Part shown: piece by piece, positions 1 through 8,699 of the stretch
How positions within the stretch are numbered: the first letter of the stretch is position 1
Layout: each line of letters opens with the position of its first letter
NCBI RefSeq assembly: GCF_049801055.1
Contig: NZ_JBNAGF010000001.1
Location: 615,008 to 679,007 of the forward strand
DNA length: 64,000 nucleotides
Reading direction: 5' to 3'
DNA from: JBNAGF01 sp049801055
GTDB taxonomy: Bacteria; Pseudomonadota; Alphaproteobacteria; Rhodobacterales; Rhodobacteraceae
Program-made: the position numbers and the translations under genes
The notes under the pieces: model-generated
Seen by the model: the letters and a program-made list of their open reading frames with translations, nothing else
What the model was told of the DNA's origin: nothing
Database searches by the model: none

Positions 1-199
1 GCCGTCTAAGATCTGTCGCATCGCCGTCGGGCAGAGCGAAGCTTGTGACGATGAGATCCGGCCGGCAGCGCCGCACCAGCGGCAGGATACCATCAAGACT
101 GTCGCTTTGGACCACGTGATACCACGCCGCGGACAGCTGAACTTTCAGCATGATCCGGTTGGTCGCCACCGCATCTAGGATCAAAATGGTTCCCTGCAC
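1..199 (-). CDS. Receiver-domain response regulator, N-terminal part only (PleD-like)
   Basis: Partial gene running off the left edge; 66 codons are visible. A GTG start at 199 follows a purine-rich AAGGCGGAAA. The translation begins VQGTILILDAVATNRIM and continues to DLIVTSFALPDGDA, the layout of a CheY-like receiver resembling the first domain of PleD-type proteins. The usual acidic pair after the first strand reads Asp-Ala, and the phosphoacceptor position (normally DLILLDVMMP) carries Ser. The domain may therefore not be phosphorylated in the ordinary way. The output domain is outside the window, so PleD identity is only a family-level guess. Confidence 0.6.
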   Translation of the reverse strand, partial: MQGTILILDAVATNRIMLKVQLSAAWYHVVQSDSLDGILPLVRRCRPDLIVTSFALPDGDATDLRR

Positions 200-263
200 C
201 GTTTCCGCCTTTCAAGACGCTTTGCAAACTTCCTTCCCGAACTGTCGGGCAGCTTGGTTAAAG

Positions 264-305
264 CGCCGTTAATCAACGGCGGAGAGCGAGAGATTTCCGC
301 TCTCC
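264..305 (-). terminator. Two tandem hairpins downstream of the guanine deaminase gene
   Basis: The gap 200-379 holds two perfect hairpins: CGCCGTT-AATC-AACGGCG at 264-281 and GGAGAGCG-N9-CGCTCTCC at 281-305. On the minus strand the first is followed by CTTTAACC, a short T tract. Either could end transcription of the minus-strand gene stopping at 380. T tracts are weak, so the terminator role is inferred. Nothing coding was seen in this gap. Confidence 0.35.
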
Positions 306-379
306 CTATGCAGCGTCAGGGGATCCCGAGGCGCTATCTGCGGGGCAGGGTGCCGGGCGCGGCAGATCGCTGAATGGTT

Positions 380-1669
380 TCAGAACGAGACTTGCCGACC
401 TGCGATCCAGACTTCGGTTACGGCGCGGTCGTCACCCATCATGATGGTCGGGAACACGGCTTCCCACAGGTCTTTGGCAACTGCGGATCGCTGGGCAATA
501 GCCGGGGTCGAGGCCAGATCGAGAACCACGAGGTCGGCTTCCATGCCCGGTGCGATGTTGCCGATCTTGTCGTCCATTCGCAGCGACCGAGCTGATCCCA
601 GGGTGGCCAACCACAACAGCTGTGCCGAATGCAACGGAACACCGCGCAACTGGCCGATCTCATAGGCCGCCGCCATAGTGCGCAGCATCGAGAAACTGGA
701 TCCGCCGCCGGTATCGGTTGCCAGACCAATACGCTGTCCTTCGGCCATCAGGCCGGCCATATCGAACAGGCCGGAGCCGATGAAAGTATTGGAGGTTGGG
801 CAATGCACGAGCGAGGCATCGACTTCGCGCAGCCGGTCCCGTTCGCGCGGCTCAAGATGAATCGCATGGCCATAAAGACCGCCGGCACCCAGAAGCCCGA
901 ACTGTTCGTAAGTATCCAGATAGTCCCGGGCATCGGGGAACAACCCCTTGACCCATTCGATCTCGTCTGTCTGCTCACTCAGGTGGGTTTGCATCAGGCA
1001 GCCCGGATTCTCGGACCAGAGCGCGCCCATTGCTTCAAGCTGCTCCGGGGTCGAGGTCGGAGAGAAACGAGGTGTGATCGCATACGAGATCCGGTCCACT
1101 CCGTGCCAGCGCTGCAGCAGCGCCGCCGACTGGTCATAACCCGTTTGCGCGGTGTCACGCAGCCCTTCGGGGGCGTTGCGGTCCATGCAGGTTTTACCTG
1201 CAACCACACGCTGCCCGCGCGACTGAGCGGCCTCAAAGAACGCATCGACGCTTTCGGGATGGATGGTTGCAAAGCTGCACATGGTGGTCGTGCCATGCGC
1301 GGCAGTCAGGTCCAGATACCGGTTGGAGATCTCGGCCGCATATTCCGGCGATGCGAATTTCATTTCTTCGGGGAACGTGTAGCTGTTCAGCCAATCGATC
1401 AGCCGTTTGCCCCAGCTGGCGATCATCGCGGTTTGCGGATAATGCACATGGGCATCGACAAATCCCGCCATGATAAGCTTGCCGGGGTGATCGACGCGTG
1501 CTGCCTGCGGGAATTGCGCGGTCAGATCGTCCCGTGTGCCCACGGCCGCGACGCGACCATGCTCAAGCGCGACAGCTTCATGCATGCGAACCGATTCCGT
1601 AGGATCCCCGTCAAAGGGGGAACCGTCAAAGGTCAGGACATCGCCTGTCAGGATCGTAACATCAGCCAT
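380..1669 (-). CDS. guaD: Guanine deaminase
   Basis: 429-residue amidohydrolase that should hydrolyse guanine to xanthine and ammonia in the cytosol (purine catabolism). Family features in order: N-terminal composite-domain strand MADVTILTGDVLTFDG, metal-binding GFVDAHVHYPQ (H74 and H76), HLSEQTDE, GHAIHL, PTSNTFIGSGLF and the C-terminal metal aspartate in LATDTGGGSSFSML, a string typical of GuaD. I placed the start at the ATG at 1669 because AGAGGAG lies 7 nt upstream; an in-frame ATG two codons earlier is too close to that site, and a longer reading adds an unconserved leader. It is transcribed away from mgtE. Confidence 0.9.
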   Translation of the reverse strand: MADVTILTGDVLTFDGSPFDGDPTESVRMHEAVALEHGRVAAVGTRDDLTAQFPQAARVDHPGKLIMAGFVDAHVHYPQTAMIASWGKRLIDWLNSYTFPEEMKFASPEYAAEISNRYLDLTAAHGTTTMCSFATIHPESVDAFFEAAQSRGQRVVAGKTCMDRNAPEGLRDTAQTGYDQSAALLQRWHGVDRISYAITPRFSPTSTPEQLEAMGALWSENPGCLMQTHLSEQTDEIEWVKGLFPDARDYLDTYEQFGLLGAGGLYGHAIHLEPRERDRLREVDASLVHCPTSNTFIGSGLFDMAGLMAEGQRIGLATDTGGGSSFSMLRTMAAAYEIGQLRGVPLHSAQLLWLATLGSARSLRMDDKIGNIAPGMEADLVVLDLASTPAIAQRSAVAKDLWEAVFPTIMMGDDRAVTEVWIAGRQVSF

Positions 1670-1808
1670 TCGCATGTCTCCTCTCATGGATTTCGAGCCG
1701 CAGGCCAGAATATACATGCGGGTTGGCCCGGTAAATTGCGCTATTGTCATTGTTTTTCAGTAGCAGCTTCTTCTATTTTGCGCCAAACACCGAAGCGGGG
1801 GGCAGATA

Positions 1809-3206
1809 ATGGACGGCGATCAGATCACCAGAGGCACACCGTCTTCCGGATCCCGCGATGAGGATTATCTCCTTGATCCCAAGACGATTGCTGCAATTCT
1901 TTATGCGGTCGAAGTGGATGAGCGCGAGCAGCTGCTTGAGCTCATGGACCCGTTGCACCCGGCGGATATTGCCGACCTGCTGGAGCAGATCAATACATAT
2001 GACCGCGCGCGCCTGATCCGCCTCTATGACCGGGAGTTCGACGGCGATATCCTGTCGGAACTCGACGAAAGCCTGCGGGAAGAGGTCCTGAATGTGCTTT
2101 CGCCACAGGTTCTGGCCGAAGCGGTTCGGGAACTGGAAAGCGATGATGTCGTGGATCTGGTCGAGGATCTCGACGAACCACAGCAGGAAGCCATCCTTGA
2201 CGCGCTCGAGGAATCCGAGCGGGTCGCGGTCCAGCAGGCTCTGACCTACCCCGAGGGGTCAGCCGGCCGCCTGATGCAGCGAGAGGTCGCGGTTGCGCCC
2301 GAACACTGGACGGTTGGACGGGCCATCGATTACATGCGCGCCTCGGAAGATTTGCCAGAGCAGTTTTATCACCTCTTCCTCGTGGACCCGCGCATGCATC
2401 CGGTCGGACAGGTTGCCCTGGGAACGCTGATGGGAACAAAACGCGATGTGCAGCTGCGCGATATCGCGGAAGAAGAGTTCCAGACGATCCCTGTCGAGCA
2501 GGACGAAGAGGACGTCGCTTATGCCTTTAACCAGTACCACCTGATATCGGCCCCGGTGGTTGATCCAGACGGCCGGCTGGTTGGGATGATCACTATTGAT
2601 GACGCCATGGTGGTGCTTGACGAAGAGCACGAAGAGGACATCCTGCGCCTTGCCGGGGTAAGCGACGAAAGCTCCTTGTCGGATAGCGTCGCGGCCACGT
2701 CGAAAAGGCGTCTGCCGTGGCTGGCGGTGAACCTCGTCTCGGCGATCTGTGCCTCGCTGGTGATTTCACAATTCGAGGCGACGATCTCTCAGTTGGTGTC
2801 GCTGGCGATCCTGATGCCCATCGTTGCGTCTATGGGGGGCAATGCAGGAACCCAGTCACTGACAATTGCGGTGCGGTCGCTGGCAACCAAGGACCTTACC
2901 GGTGCGAATATCTGGCGGGTGATCCGTCGCGAGCTTCTGGTAGGGCTGCTCAACGGGGTCAGTTTTGCAATCGTGCTGGGGATTGTCGGGATGCTCTGGT
3001 TCCACTCGCCCATGCTGGGTGTGGTGATCGGGTCGGCGTTGGTCGTGAACATGATTATTGCCGGTTTCGCGGGAACGGTGGTGCCGATTGCGCTGGACAG
3101 GATCGGTATAGACCCGGCGCTGGCATCGGGCACCTTTGTGACGACCACAACCGATGTCATGGGGTTCTTCATCTTTCTTGGATTGGCGTCGGTGGTGTTG
3201 CTGTGA
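1809..3206 (+). CDS. mgtE: Magnesium transporter MgtE
   Basis: 465-residue Mg2+ channel/transporter of the inner membrane. Order of parts: acidic N domain (HPADIADLLEQ onward, residues about 40-140), a pair of CBS domains (about 145-270, with SAPVVDPDGRLVGMITIDD), a connecting helix, then five membrane helices from about residue 300. The family signature MPIVASMGGNAGTQSLT and the conserved FVTTTTDVMGFF near the C terminus are both present. Length is normal for MgtE. Its stop overlaps the GTG start of the next gene (GTGA), so the two are probably cotranscribed. CBS and N domains are known to gate MgtE by cytosolic Mg2+. Confidence 0.95.
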   Translation: MDGDQITRGTPSSGSRDEDYLLDPKTIAAILYAVEVDEREQLLELMDPLHPADIADLLEQINTYDRARLIRLYDREFDGDILSELDESLREEVLNVLSPQVLAEAVRELESDDVVDLVEDLDEPQQEAILDALEESERVAVQQALTYPEGSAGRLMQREVAVAPEHWTVGRAIDYMRASEDLPEQFYHLFLVDPRMHPVGQVALGTLMGTKRDVQLRDIAEEEFQTIPVEQDEEDVAYAFNQYHLISAPVVDPDGRLVGMITIDDAMVVLDEEHEEDILRLAGVSDESSLSDSVAATSKRRLPWLAVNLVSAICASLVISQFEATISQLVSLAILMPIVASMGGNAGTQSLTIAVRSLATKDLTGANIWRVIRRELLVGLLNGVSFAIVLGIVGMLWFHSPMLGVVIGSALVVNMIIAGFAGTVVPIALDRIGIDPALASGTFVTTTTDVMGFFIFLGLASVVLL

Positions 3207-3760
3207 CGGATCTTTCGGAAATCAAGGCACAGGCACGCAAGGCTGCGTTCGCCCGCCGCAAAGCCGCGTTCGAAACATGCCGGCCAGGCGCAGCAGGGCG
3301 GCTGTCAGAGATATTGGCCGGCCATCGCGGGGTTTCGCTGGCGGGATATGTGCCAATCCGGACCGAAATCGATCCGCTTCCCGCCATGGCAGAAGCCTCT
3401 GCCTATGGCCCGGTGAGTGTGCCGGTCATACAGGGTGCGGGCCTGCCCCTGAAGTTTTCCCGCTGGGAGCCGGGCCTGCCCATGCGCGAAGGGCCATTCG
3501 GGGCAAGCGTTCCCGAAGTGGACGACTTCTTCGAACCTGAAATACTGATCGTGCCGCTGGTGGCCTTTGACAGCAACGGGGGGCGGCTGGGTTATGGCGG
3601 CGGGTTCTACGACCGGACGCTTGAACTCCTGCGGGCGCGCCGGGCGACGCTGGCCATCGGGTTCGCGTTTGATGCGCAGGAGGCAGAGAACCTGCCATTG
3701 GAGCCCACGGATCAGACGCTCGACATGCTGGTCACGGAAACCCGTGTGCTCAGTTTCTGA
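3203..3760 (+). CDS. 5-formyltetrahydrofolate cyclo-ligase
   Basis: 185-residue enzyme that converts 5-formyl-THF to 5,10-methenyl-THF with ATP, recycling folate in the cytosol. Family marks: GYVPIRTEIDP (about residue 50), then RLGYGGGFYDRTL, the glycine-rich ATP/folate-binding signature, and IGFAFDAQ near the C terminus. I chose the GTG at 3203 because it overlaps the mgtE stop as GTGA and gives the usual family length; the open frame extends far upstream only as a shadow of mgtE. Confidence 0.9.
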   Translation: MTDLSEIKAQARKAAFARRKAAFETCRPGAAGRLSEILAGHRGVSLAGYVPIRTEIDPLPAMAEASAYGPVSVPVIQGAGLPLKFSRWEPGLPMREGPFGASVPEVDDFFEPEILIVPLVAFDSNGGRLGYGGGFYDRTLELLRARRATLAIGFAFDAQEAENLPLEPTDQTLDMLVTETRVLSF

Positions 3761-3787
3761 CGCACCGCGCAGTCAAACCTTTCGCGC

Positions 3788-4015
3788 TCAGTCCGGGTTG
3801 CTGTCGCGGAAATACTGCCATGCGTCGACCTCGGTTCCATCCGCAAGAACGCAGATCCCGACCTGTCCGTCATTGCCTTCGCGAATGTCGTATCGGCCGC
3901 CGTTTTCGATGCAGAAAGTGGCCGCGGGATTTGCCGTTTGCGGTCTCTGATCCGGCTGCGGGGAACAGGCGACCATGAGGGAAAGACTGACGCAGGGGAT
4001 CAAAAAACGGGTCAC
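3788..4015 (-). CDS. DUF333 lipoprotein
   Basis: 75-residue predicted lipoprotein. Start GTG at 4015 follows AGGAG by 6 nt; this beats an upstream ATG that has no ribosome site. VTRFLIPCVSLSLMVAC is a lipoprotein signal with Cys at the lipobox end. The mature part, ATFCIENGGRYDIREG...GICVLADGTEVDAWQYFRD, matches the DUF333 pattern (Cys-x-x-x-Gly-Gly ... Gly-x-C-x-hydrophobic ... W-x-hydrophobic-F/Y). Function unknown. It is convergent with the folate enzyme gene and divergent from the YmdB-type gene. Confidence 0.8.
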   Translation of the reverse strand: MTRFLIPCVSLSLMVACSPQPDQRPQTANPAATFCIENGGRYDIREGNDGQVGICVLADGTEVDAWQYFRDSNPD

Positions 4016-4101
4016 AACAGGCTCCTGAAAGGTGATCACGGGTTTTCTCTCGCCATCCTATTCACTTGCGCTTGTCGAATGCCAGACTTAGGAGCAACCC
4101 T

Positions 4102-4914
4102 ATGAGGATTTTGTTTCTTGGAGATATCATGGGCCGGGCCGGACGCTCGGCGGTTCAAACCCATCTTCCGCGCCTGCGCGATGAGTGGCGGTTGGATTTC
4201 GTAGTGATCAACGGCGAAAATGCCAGCAATGGCATGGGGCTGACGGGCGCGCATGCCCGGCTTCTGCTCGAGGCTGGTGCGGATTGCGTGACACTGGGCG
4301 ACCACGCCTTTGACCAGAAGGACATGCTGCAGTTCATCGAGAGTGAGCCCCGCATCATCCGGCCGATCAATTTCGCCAAGGGGGCTCCGGGCAAGGGATA
4401 CCGCCTGTTTGATGCGCCCGGAGGACGCAAGGTGCTTGTGGCTCAGGTGCTCGGGCAAGTCTTCATGAAACGCCCCTTTGACGATCCGTTCTCCGCCATC
4501 GAGCCAGTGCTCAAGTCTCACCCGCGGGGCGGACTTGCCGACGCAGTGATTGTCGATATGCATTGCGAAGCAACGTCCGAAAAGATGGCAATGGGCCACT
4601 TTTGCGACGGCAGGGCAAGCCTTGTTGTCGGCACGCACACGCATGTTCCGACCGCCGATGCACAGGTTCTGCAGGGAGGCACGGGCTATTTGACCGATGC
4701 CGGTATGTGTGGCGACTACGACTCGGTGATCGGGATGGAAAAGATGGAACCCATGCGCCGGTTCATCACTGGCATGCCGAAATCCCGGTTTACCCCCGCA
4801 GTCGGTGAGGCAACCTTGTCGGGAGTATTTGTCGAAACCGATGATCGGGGCGGGACGGCCAAGTCTGTCTGCATGGTCCGGGTCGGCGGACGGTTGCAGC
4901 AATCGGGGCCGTGA
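4102..4914 (+). CDS. YmdB-type metallophosphoesterase
   Basis: 270-residue protein of the TIGR00282/YmdB family of dinuclear-metal phosphoesterases (YmdB of Bacillus acts on cyclic nucleotides). Visible metal ligands: Asp in ILFLGDIMGRAG, NGENASNG, TLGDHAFDQ, VDMHCEATSEK and GTHTHVPTADA. TDAGMCGDYDSVIG is also a family hallmark. The ATG at 4102 has GGAG upstream at good spacing. The stop overlaps the next gene's GTG by 4 nt, so translation is probably coupled to the exporter that follows. Confidence 0.88.
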   Translation: MRILFLGDIMGRAGRSAVQTHLPRLRDEWRLDFVVINGENASNGMGLTGAHARLLLEAGADCVTLGDHAFDQKDMLQFIESEPRIIRPINFAKGAPGKGYRLFDAPGGRKVLVAQVLGQVFMKRPFDDPFSAIEPVLKSHPRGGLADAVIVDMHCEATSEKMAMGHFCDGRASLVVGTHTHVPTADAQVLQGGTGYLTDAGMCGDYDSVIGMEKMEPMRRFITGMPKSRFTPAVGEATLSGVFVETDDRGGTAKSVCMVRVGGRLQQSGP

Positions 4915-5864
4915 CCCGGCGCACGCTCTGGGCTTATGGCCTGTTTCTCGTGATCCTTGGCATGGGGTGGGGGCTGACCCAGCCGCTGGCCAAGTTGGCC
5001 GTCAGCACCGGGCATGGCCCGATCGGCCTTATTTTCTGGCAAATGGTGATCGGAGCGATCGTGCTGGGCCTTGTATCGCTTGTGCGGGGCAAGGGAGTGC
5101 CGTGGACACCGGCTGCGCTGCTGTCATCCATCCTCATAGCGCTGATCGGGACGGTGATCCCCAATTCGGCCTCCTACACGGCTATTGCTTATCTGCCGTC
5201 GGGAGTGATCTCGATCCTGCTGTCGCTGGTTCCGATGATGGCCTTTCCCATTGCGCTCGGCCTTGGGCTTGAACGATTCTCGCCCCGGCGCCTGGCCGGG
5301 CTCGCGATTGGGCTAACCGGGGTGATGCTGCTGGTGCTGCCCGAAGCAAGCCTGCCGGATCGTGCCATGCTGGCATGGATCCCCTTGGCGCTGTTGGCGC
5401 CGCTCTGTTACGCGTTTGAAGGCAATTACGTGGCGCGCTGGGGCACCGGCGGTCTCGACCCGATCCAGACGCTCTTCGGAGCCTCTTTGGCAGGGGCGGC
5501 GATCTCCCTGCCGCTTGCAATCTTCAGCGACCAGTTCATTTCGCCGCTCAGGCCGTGGGAAATCGCCGAATGGGCGCTGGTTGCCTCTTCGCTGATTCAT
5601 GCCGTGGTCTATACCGGATACGTCTGGCTGGTTGGGCGGGCTGGCCCGGTCTTTGCAGTGCAGGTGAGTTATCTCGTCACAGGGTTCGGCGTGATCTTTG
5701 CGATGCTGCTGCTTGGCGAGCGATATTCGCCCTTTATCTGGCTTGCCATGATGCTGGTGCTGGCTGGCGTGTTCCTTGTGCAGCCGAAACGCCGGGCGGC
5801 AACGGATGAGCGACTTGCCCCTGCGGCAGCAATCGGGGAAACTGGGGATCAGGCTGAACAATAG
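4911..5864 (+). CDS. DMT-superfamily (EamA) transporter
   Basis: 317-residue inner-membrane protein with about ten hydrophobic helices in two EamA repeats: MGWGLTQPLAKLAV in the first helix and the GRAGPVFAVQVSYLVTGFGV / LGERYSPFIWLAMMLVLAG pattern in the second repeat. Substrate unknown; the family exports amino acids and other small metabolites. GTG start at 4911 overlaps the upstream stop by 4 nt. The last 25 residues are hydrophilic (RRAATDERLAPAAAIGETGD) and probably cytosolic. Confidence 0.85.
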   Translation: MTRRTLWAYGLFLVILGMGWGLTQPLAKLAVSTGHGPIGLIFWQMVIGAIVLGLVSLVRGKGVPWTPAALLSSILIALIGTVIPNSASYTAIAYLPSGVISILLSLVPMMAFPIALGLGLERFSPRRLAGLAIGLTGVMLLVLPEASLPDRAMLAWIPLALLAPLCYAFEGNYVARWGTGGLDPIQTLFGASLAGAAISLPLAIFSDQFISPLRPWEIAEWALVASSLIHAVVYTGYVWLVGRAGPVFAVQVSYLVTGFGVIFAMLLLGERYSPFIWLAMMLVLAGVFLVQPKRRAATDERLAPAAAIGETGDQAEQ

Positions 5865-5894
5865 CCGGTCAGAACGGGCAGACAGAACAACCGA

Positions 5895-7673
5895 ATGGAT
5901 ATTCTCTCTCTGAGTGATACCGGCAGCGCGGTCTTGTCGCTGGTCATTGTCGCGGGCATGTTCGTCATGTTCCTACGCGAAGCCTATCCGACCGAGGTGG
6001 TGGCCATAGCCGGCGTCGCCCTGATGCTGCTGACAGGAATTCTGCCGTATCAGGCCGCGCTGACCGTGCTGTCTAACCCCGCGCCGTGGACCATCGCGGC
6101 CATGTTTATCATCATGGGGGCACTGGTGCGCACCGGGGCGCTCGACGCGTTCACTACCTTGGCGCAGAAAAACGCCGAACATAAACCGCGTATGGCAATC
6201 GGTCTGTTGATGGCCTTCGTGGTCATCGCCTCGGCATTCGTCTCCAACACGCCAGTGGTGGTGGTGATGATCCCGGTGTTCATCCAACTGGCGCGCACGC
6301 TGGATGTTTCGGCGTCAAAACTACTGATCCCGCTCAGCTATGCCGCCATTCTGGGGGGCACACTGACCCTGATCGGAACCTCCACCAACCTGCTTGTGGA
6401 CGGTGTGGCCCGGGCACAGGGTTTGAAACCATTCACAATCTTCGAGGTTACACCACTGGGCCTGGCGCTTGTGGCCTGGGGCATCATCTATCTGCGCCTT
6501 GTTGGTCCGCGTCTGCTACCCGATCGCGACAGTATGGCGACGCTGCTGTCGGACCGGTCGAAAATGAAATTCTTTACCGAGGCGGTAATACCACCGGAAT
6601 CCAACCTGATCGGGCGCGAGGTGACCGGCGTTCAGCTGTTCAAGCGCGATGGTGTCAGGCTGATCGACGTGATCCGGGGTGACGCCTCGCTGCGGCGCAA
6701 TCTCAAGGGTGTCGAGTTGCAGGTTGGTGACCGGATCGTGCTGCGAACCCGCATGACCGAGTTGCTGAGCTTGCAGCGCAACAAGGAACTCAAGCGTGTC
6801 GATCAGGTCTCGGCTGTCGAAACCTCGACGGTCGAGGTACTTATTACGCCGGGGTGCAAACTGGTCGGGCGGCGCCTTGGCGACACGCGCCTGCGCCGGA
6901 GATACGGGATCTATGTTCTGGCCGTTCACCGCCGGAACCAGAATATTGGTCGCCAGCTTGACGATCTGGTTGTGCGGGTGGGTGACACGCTGCTGCTCGA
7001 AGGCGCTCCGGCGGATATCCAGCGGTTGGCCAGCGACATGGACATGGTCGATGTTTCGCAACCTTCGGTGCGGGCTTATCGGCGCAGCCATGCACCGATT
7101 GCCATTGCCGCGCTGGTGGGAATCGTGGCCCTTGCGGCGATTGGCGTCGCGCCGATCCTGCTGCTCTCGGTGGTCGCGGTAGCCCTGGTACTGATGACCC
7201 GCTGCATCGACGCGGACGAGGCGTTTTCCTTTGTCGATGGACGGCTGCTGGCGCTGATCTTCTCGATGCTGGCCATTGGCGCCGCCCTTCAAAGCTCGGG
7301 CGCCGTGACCATGATCGTCGATGCGATCGCCCCGGGACTCCGCATGGTTCCGCCATTCCTTGTCGTCTGGGCGGTCTATCTGCTGACCTCCGTTCTGACC
7401 GAGCTCGTTTCCAACAATGCCGTGGCCGTCGTGGTCACCCCGATCGCCATCGGGCTGGCCGAGGCGATGGGGATCGATCCGCGCCCGCTGGTGGTGGCGG
7501 TGATGGTCGCGGCCTCTGCTTCCTTCGCCACACCGATCGGTTACCAGACCAACATGCTGGTCTATGGCCCGGGCGGATACCGGTTCACCGATTTCATGCG
7601 CGTGGGCATTCCGCTTAACCTGTCGGTCGGCTTGCTGGCGTCAGCCCTGATCCCGTTCATCTGGCCGCTCTGA
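5895..7673 (+). CDS. SLC13/DASS-type permease with two RCK_C (TrkA-C) domains
   Basis: 592-residue membrane transporter of the ArsB/NhaD-DASS fold. Roughly six N-terminal helices (VEVVAIAGVALMLLTGILP region), the SNTPVVVVMIPVF motif and the re-entrant GGTLTLIGTSTNLLVDG loop come first. Two cytosolic TrkA-C domains follow (about residues 215-295 and 300-390, with VGDRIVLRTR and VGDTLLLEGA strands). The second membrane half has LTELVSNNAVAVVVTPIA and ATPIGYQTNMLVYGPGGY. Substrate is probably an anion such as sulfate or a dicarboxylate; the RCK_C domains suggest ligand gating. A second member of this architecture lies at 12181-13953. Confidence 0.85.
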   Translation: MDILSLSDTGSAVLSLVIVAGMFVMFLREAYPTEVVAIAGVALMLLTGILPYQAALTVLSNPAPWTIAAMFIIMGALVRTGALDAFTTLAQKNAEHKPRMAIGLLMAFVVIASAFVSNTPVVVVMIPVFIQLARTLDVSASKLLIPLSYAAILGGTLTLIGTSTNLLVDGVARAQGLKPFTIFEVTPLGLALVAWGIIYLRLVGPRLLPDRDSMATLLSDRSKMKFFTEAVIPPESNLIGREVTGVQLFKRDGVRLIDVIRGDASLRRNLKGVELQVGDRIVLRTRMTELLSLQRNKELKRVDQVSAVETSTVEVLITPGCKLVGRRLGDTRLRRRYGIYVLAVHRRNQNIGRQLDDLVVRVGDTLLLEGAPADIQRLASDMDMVDVSQPSVRAYRRSHAPIAIAALVGIVALAAIGVAPILLLSVVAVALVLMTRCIDADEAFSFVDGRLLALIFSMLAIGAALQSSGAVTMIVDAIAPGLRMVPPFLVVWAVYLLTSVLTELVSNNAVAVVVTPIAIGLAEAMGIDPRPLVVAVMVAASASFATPIGYQTNMLVYGPGGYRFTDFMRVGIPLNLSVGLLASALIPFIWPL

Positions 7674-7699
7674 TCCCCGCAATACACTCCACCTCCTTT

Positions 7700-7757
7700 C
7701 ATCTTTTCGGAAGTACTCCGGGGGAGGCGCGCGCAGCGCGACGGGGGCAGAGCCCCC
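7700..7757. repeat. REP-like intergenic palindromic element, copy 1
   Basis: The gap 7674-7908 contains CATCTTTTCGGAAGTACTCC followed by GGGGGAGG, then two GC hairpins: CGCGC-GCA-GCGCG (7728-7740) and GGGGGC-AGA-GCCCCC (7743-7757). The first part recurs at 22883-22911 and, shorter, at 37803-37815. The combination of a conserved leader and GC palindromes between genes is typical of REP-like repeats. It may also act as the transcription end of the upstream transporter gene. Confidence 0.55.
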
Positions 7758-7908
7758 ATCCGTCCTTTTCTCAAGACGCCGCGTCAGCCGGCGGAAACCC
7801 GCGGTATTTCGCAGGCTTGACTTGAACCGCGCAGATCTGTTCCGATCTCTTGTGCGAACAGATACTTGCAAAGAGGACTGCACCGTCATGGGATACGGAA
7901 ATCTTGAC

Positions 7909-8652
7909 ATGAAACAGCTGGGGAAACGGGTCGCAGTTGCGGCACTGACAGCTTCCCAATTGTGCGGAGGAGCACTAATGGCAGGCACCGTTTCAGGAAC
8001 TGTGACGTATCTGGAGCGGATCGCTGTTCCGCCCGGAGCGGTGCTCGAAGTGCAGCTGCAAGACGTGTCGCGAGCCGATGCACCATCGGTGACACTGGCC
8101 AGCCAGCGCTGGGCGCTGTCCGGTGTTCCGATACCTTTCTCGCTGACCTATGATGACGCTCTGATCGACGAACGGATGCGCTACAATGTTCAAGCCGCAA
8201 TCTGGGTCGGGGATGAGCGCAGGTATCTTACGACCTCTGCCTACCCGGTACTGACCCACGATGCGCCGGCTCAGGTCGACGTGGTGGTCGATCGGATCTC
8301 GAAATCGGCAGCGACGACGCTGGAAAACTCCGGTTGGCGGGTGACCGAGATCGGCGGAAAACCAATCGAAGGTGAACAGCCTTCCGAGATCCACTTTGCC
8401 GAAGGCGGTGCGTTCGGCGCGCTTGGTGGCTGCAACCGGTTCCGGGGCAAAGCAGAGATCTCTGCCGGCGCTCTCTCGTTCCCTGACAACATGGCCGGAA
8501 CGCTGATGGCCTGTCCGCCGCCTCTGGACGAGCAGGAACAAACGTTCCTCAAGGTTTTGGGCGATGTTGCAGGATACCAAAGGGACGGCAGCAATCTGCA
8601 GCTTCTGAACGCGGAAGGCGAGACTGTGCTCAGGCTGATCCTGTTGCCATAA
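7909..8652 (+). CDS. Secreted YbaY-like plus META/HslJ domain protein
   Basis: 247-residue exported protein. A signal peptide (MKQLGKRVAVAALTASQLCG, likely cut after LMA) is followed by a YbaY/lipoprotein-chaperone-like beta domain (GTVTYLERIAVPPGAVLEV ... YNVQAAIWVGDERRYLTT). The C-terminal META (HslJ-like) domain has SGWRVTEIGGKPI, FGALGGCNRFRG and MAGTLMACPPPLDEQEQTFL. This two-domain pairing occurs in other proteobacterial envelope proteins; HslJ-type domains are linked to stress tolerance but the reaction, if any, is unknown. ATG at 7909 was chosen because it starts a clean signal peptide; the ATG at 7888 is possible. Confidence 0.75.
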   Translation: MKQLGKRVAVAALTASQLCGGALMAGTVSGTVTYLERIAVPPGAVLEVQLQDVSRADAPSVTLASQRWALSGVPIPFSLTYDDALIDERMRYNVQAAIWVGDERRYLTTSAYPVLTHDAPAQVDVVVDRISKSAATTLENSGWRVTEIGGKPIEGEQPSEIHFAEGGAFGALGGCNRFRGKAEISAGALSFPDNMAGTLMACPPPLDEQEQTFLKVLGDVAGYQRDGSNLQLLNAEGETVLRLILLP

Positions 8653-8658
8653 ATTGCG

Positions 8659-8690
8659 CCCGGTCTGGCATCCGGTCAGGCCGGGTCTTT
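8659..8690 (+). terminator. Intrinsic terminator after the META-domain gene
   Basis: CCCGGTCTG (8659-8667) pairs with CAGGCCGGG (8677-8685) with one G-T wobble, followed by TCTTT. It starts 7 nt after the stop of the META gene and precedes the convergent FAD dehydrogenase gene. Confidence 0.7.
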
Positions 8691-8699
8691 GTGCTCGGG

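Noticed and set aside
221..228. TTTGCAAA palindrome upstream of the receiver gene, as a PccR site
   Set aside because: A lone 8-mer is expected about once per 65 kb by chance and lacks the second TTTGC seen at the pcc sites.
629..1861. 410-codon plus-strand frame opposite guaD
   Set aside because: Antisense shadow of a clear guanine deaminase gene; no domain recognisable.
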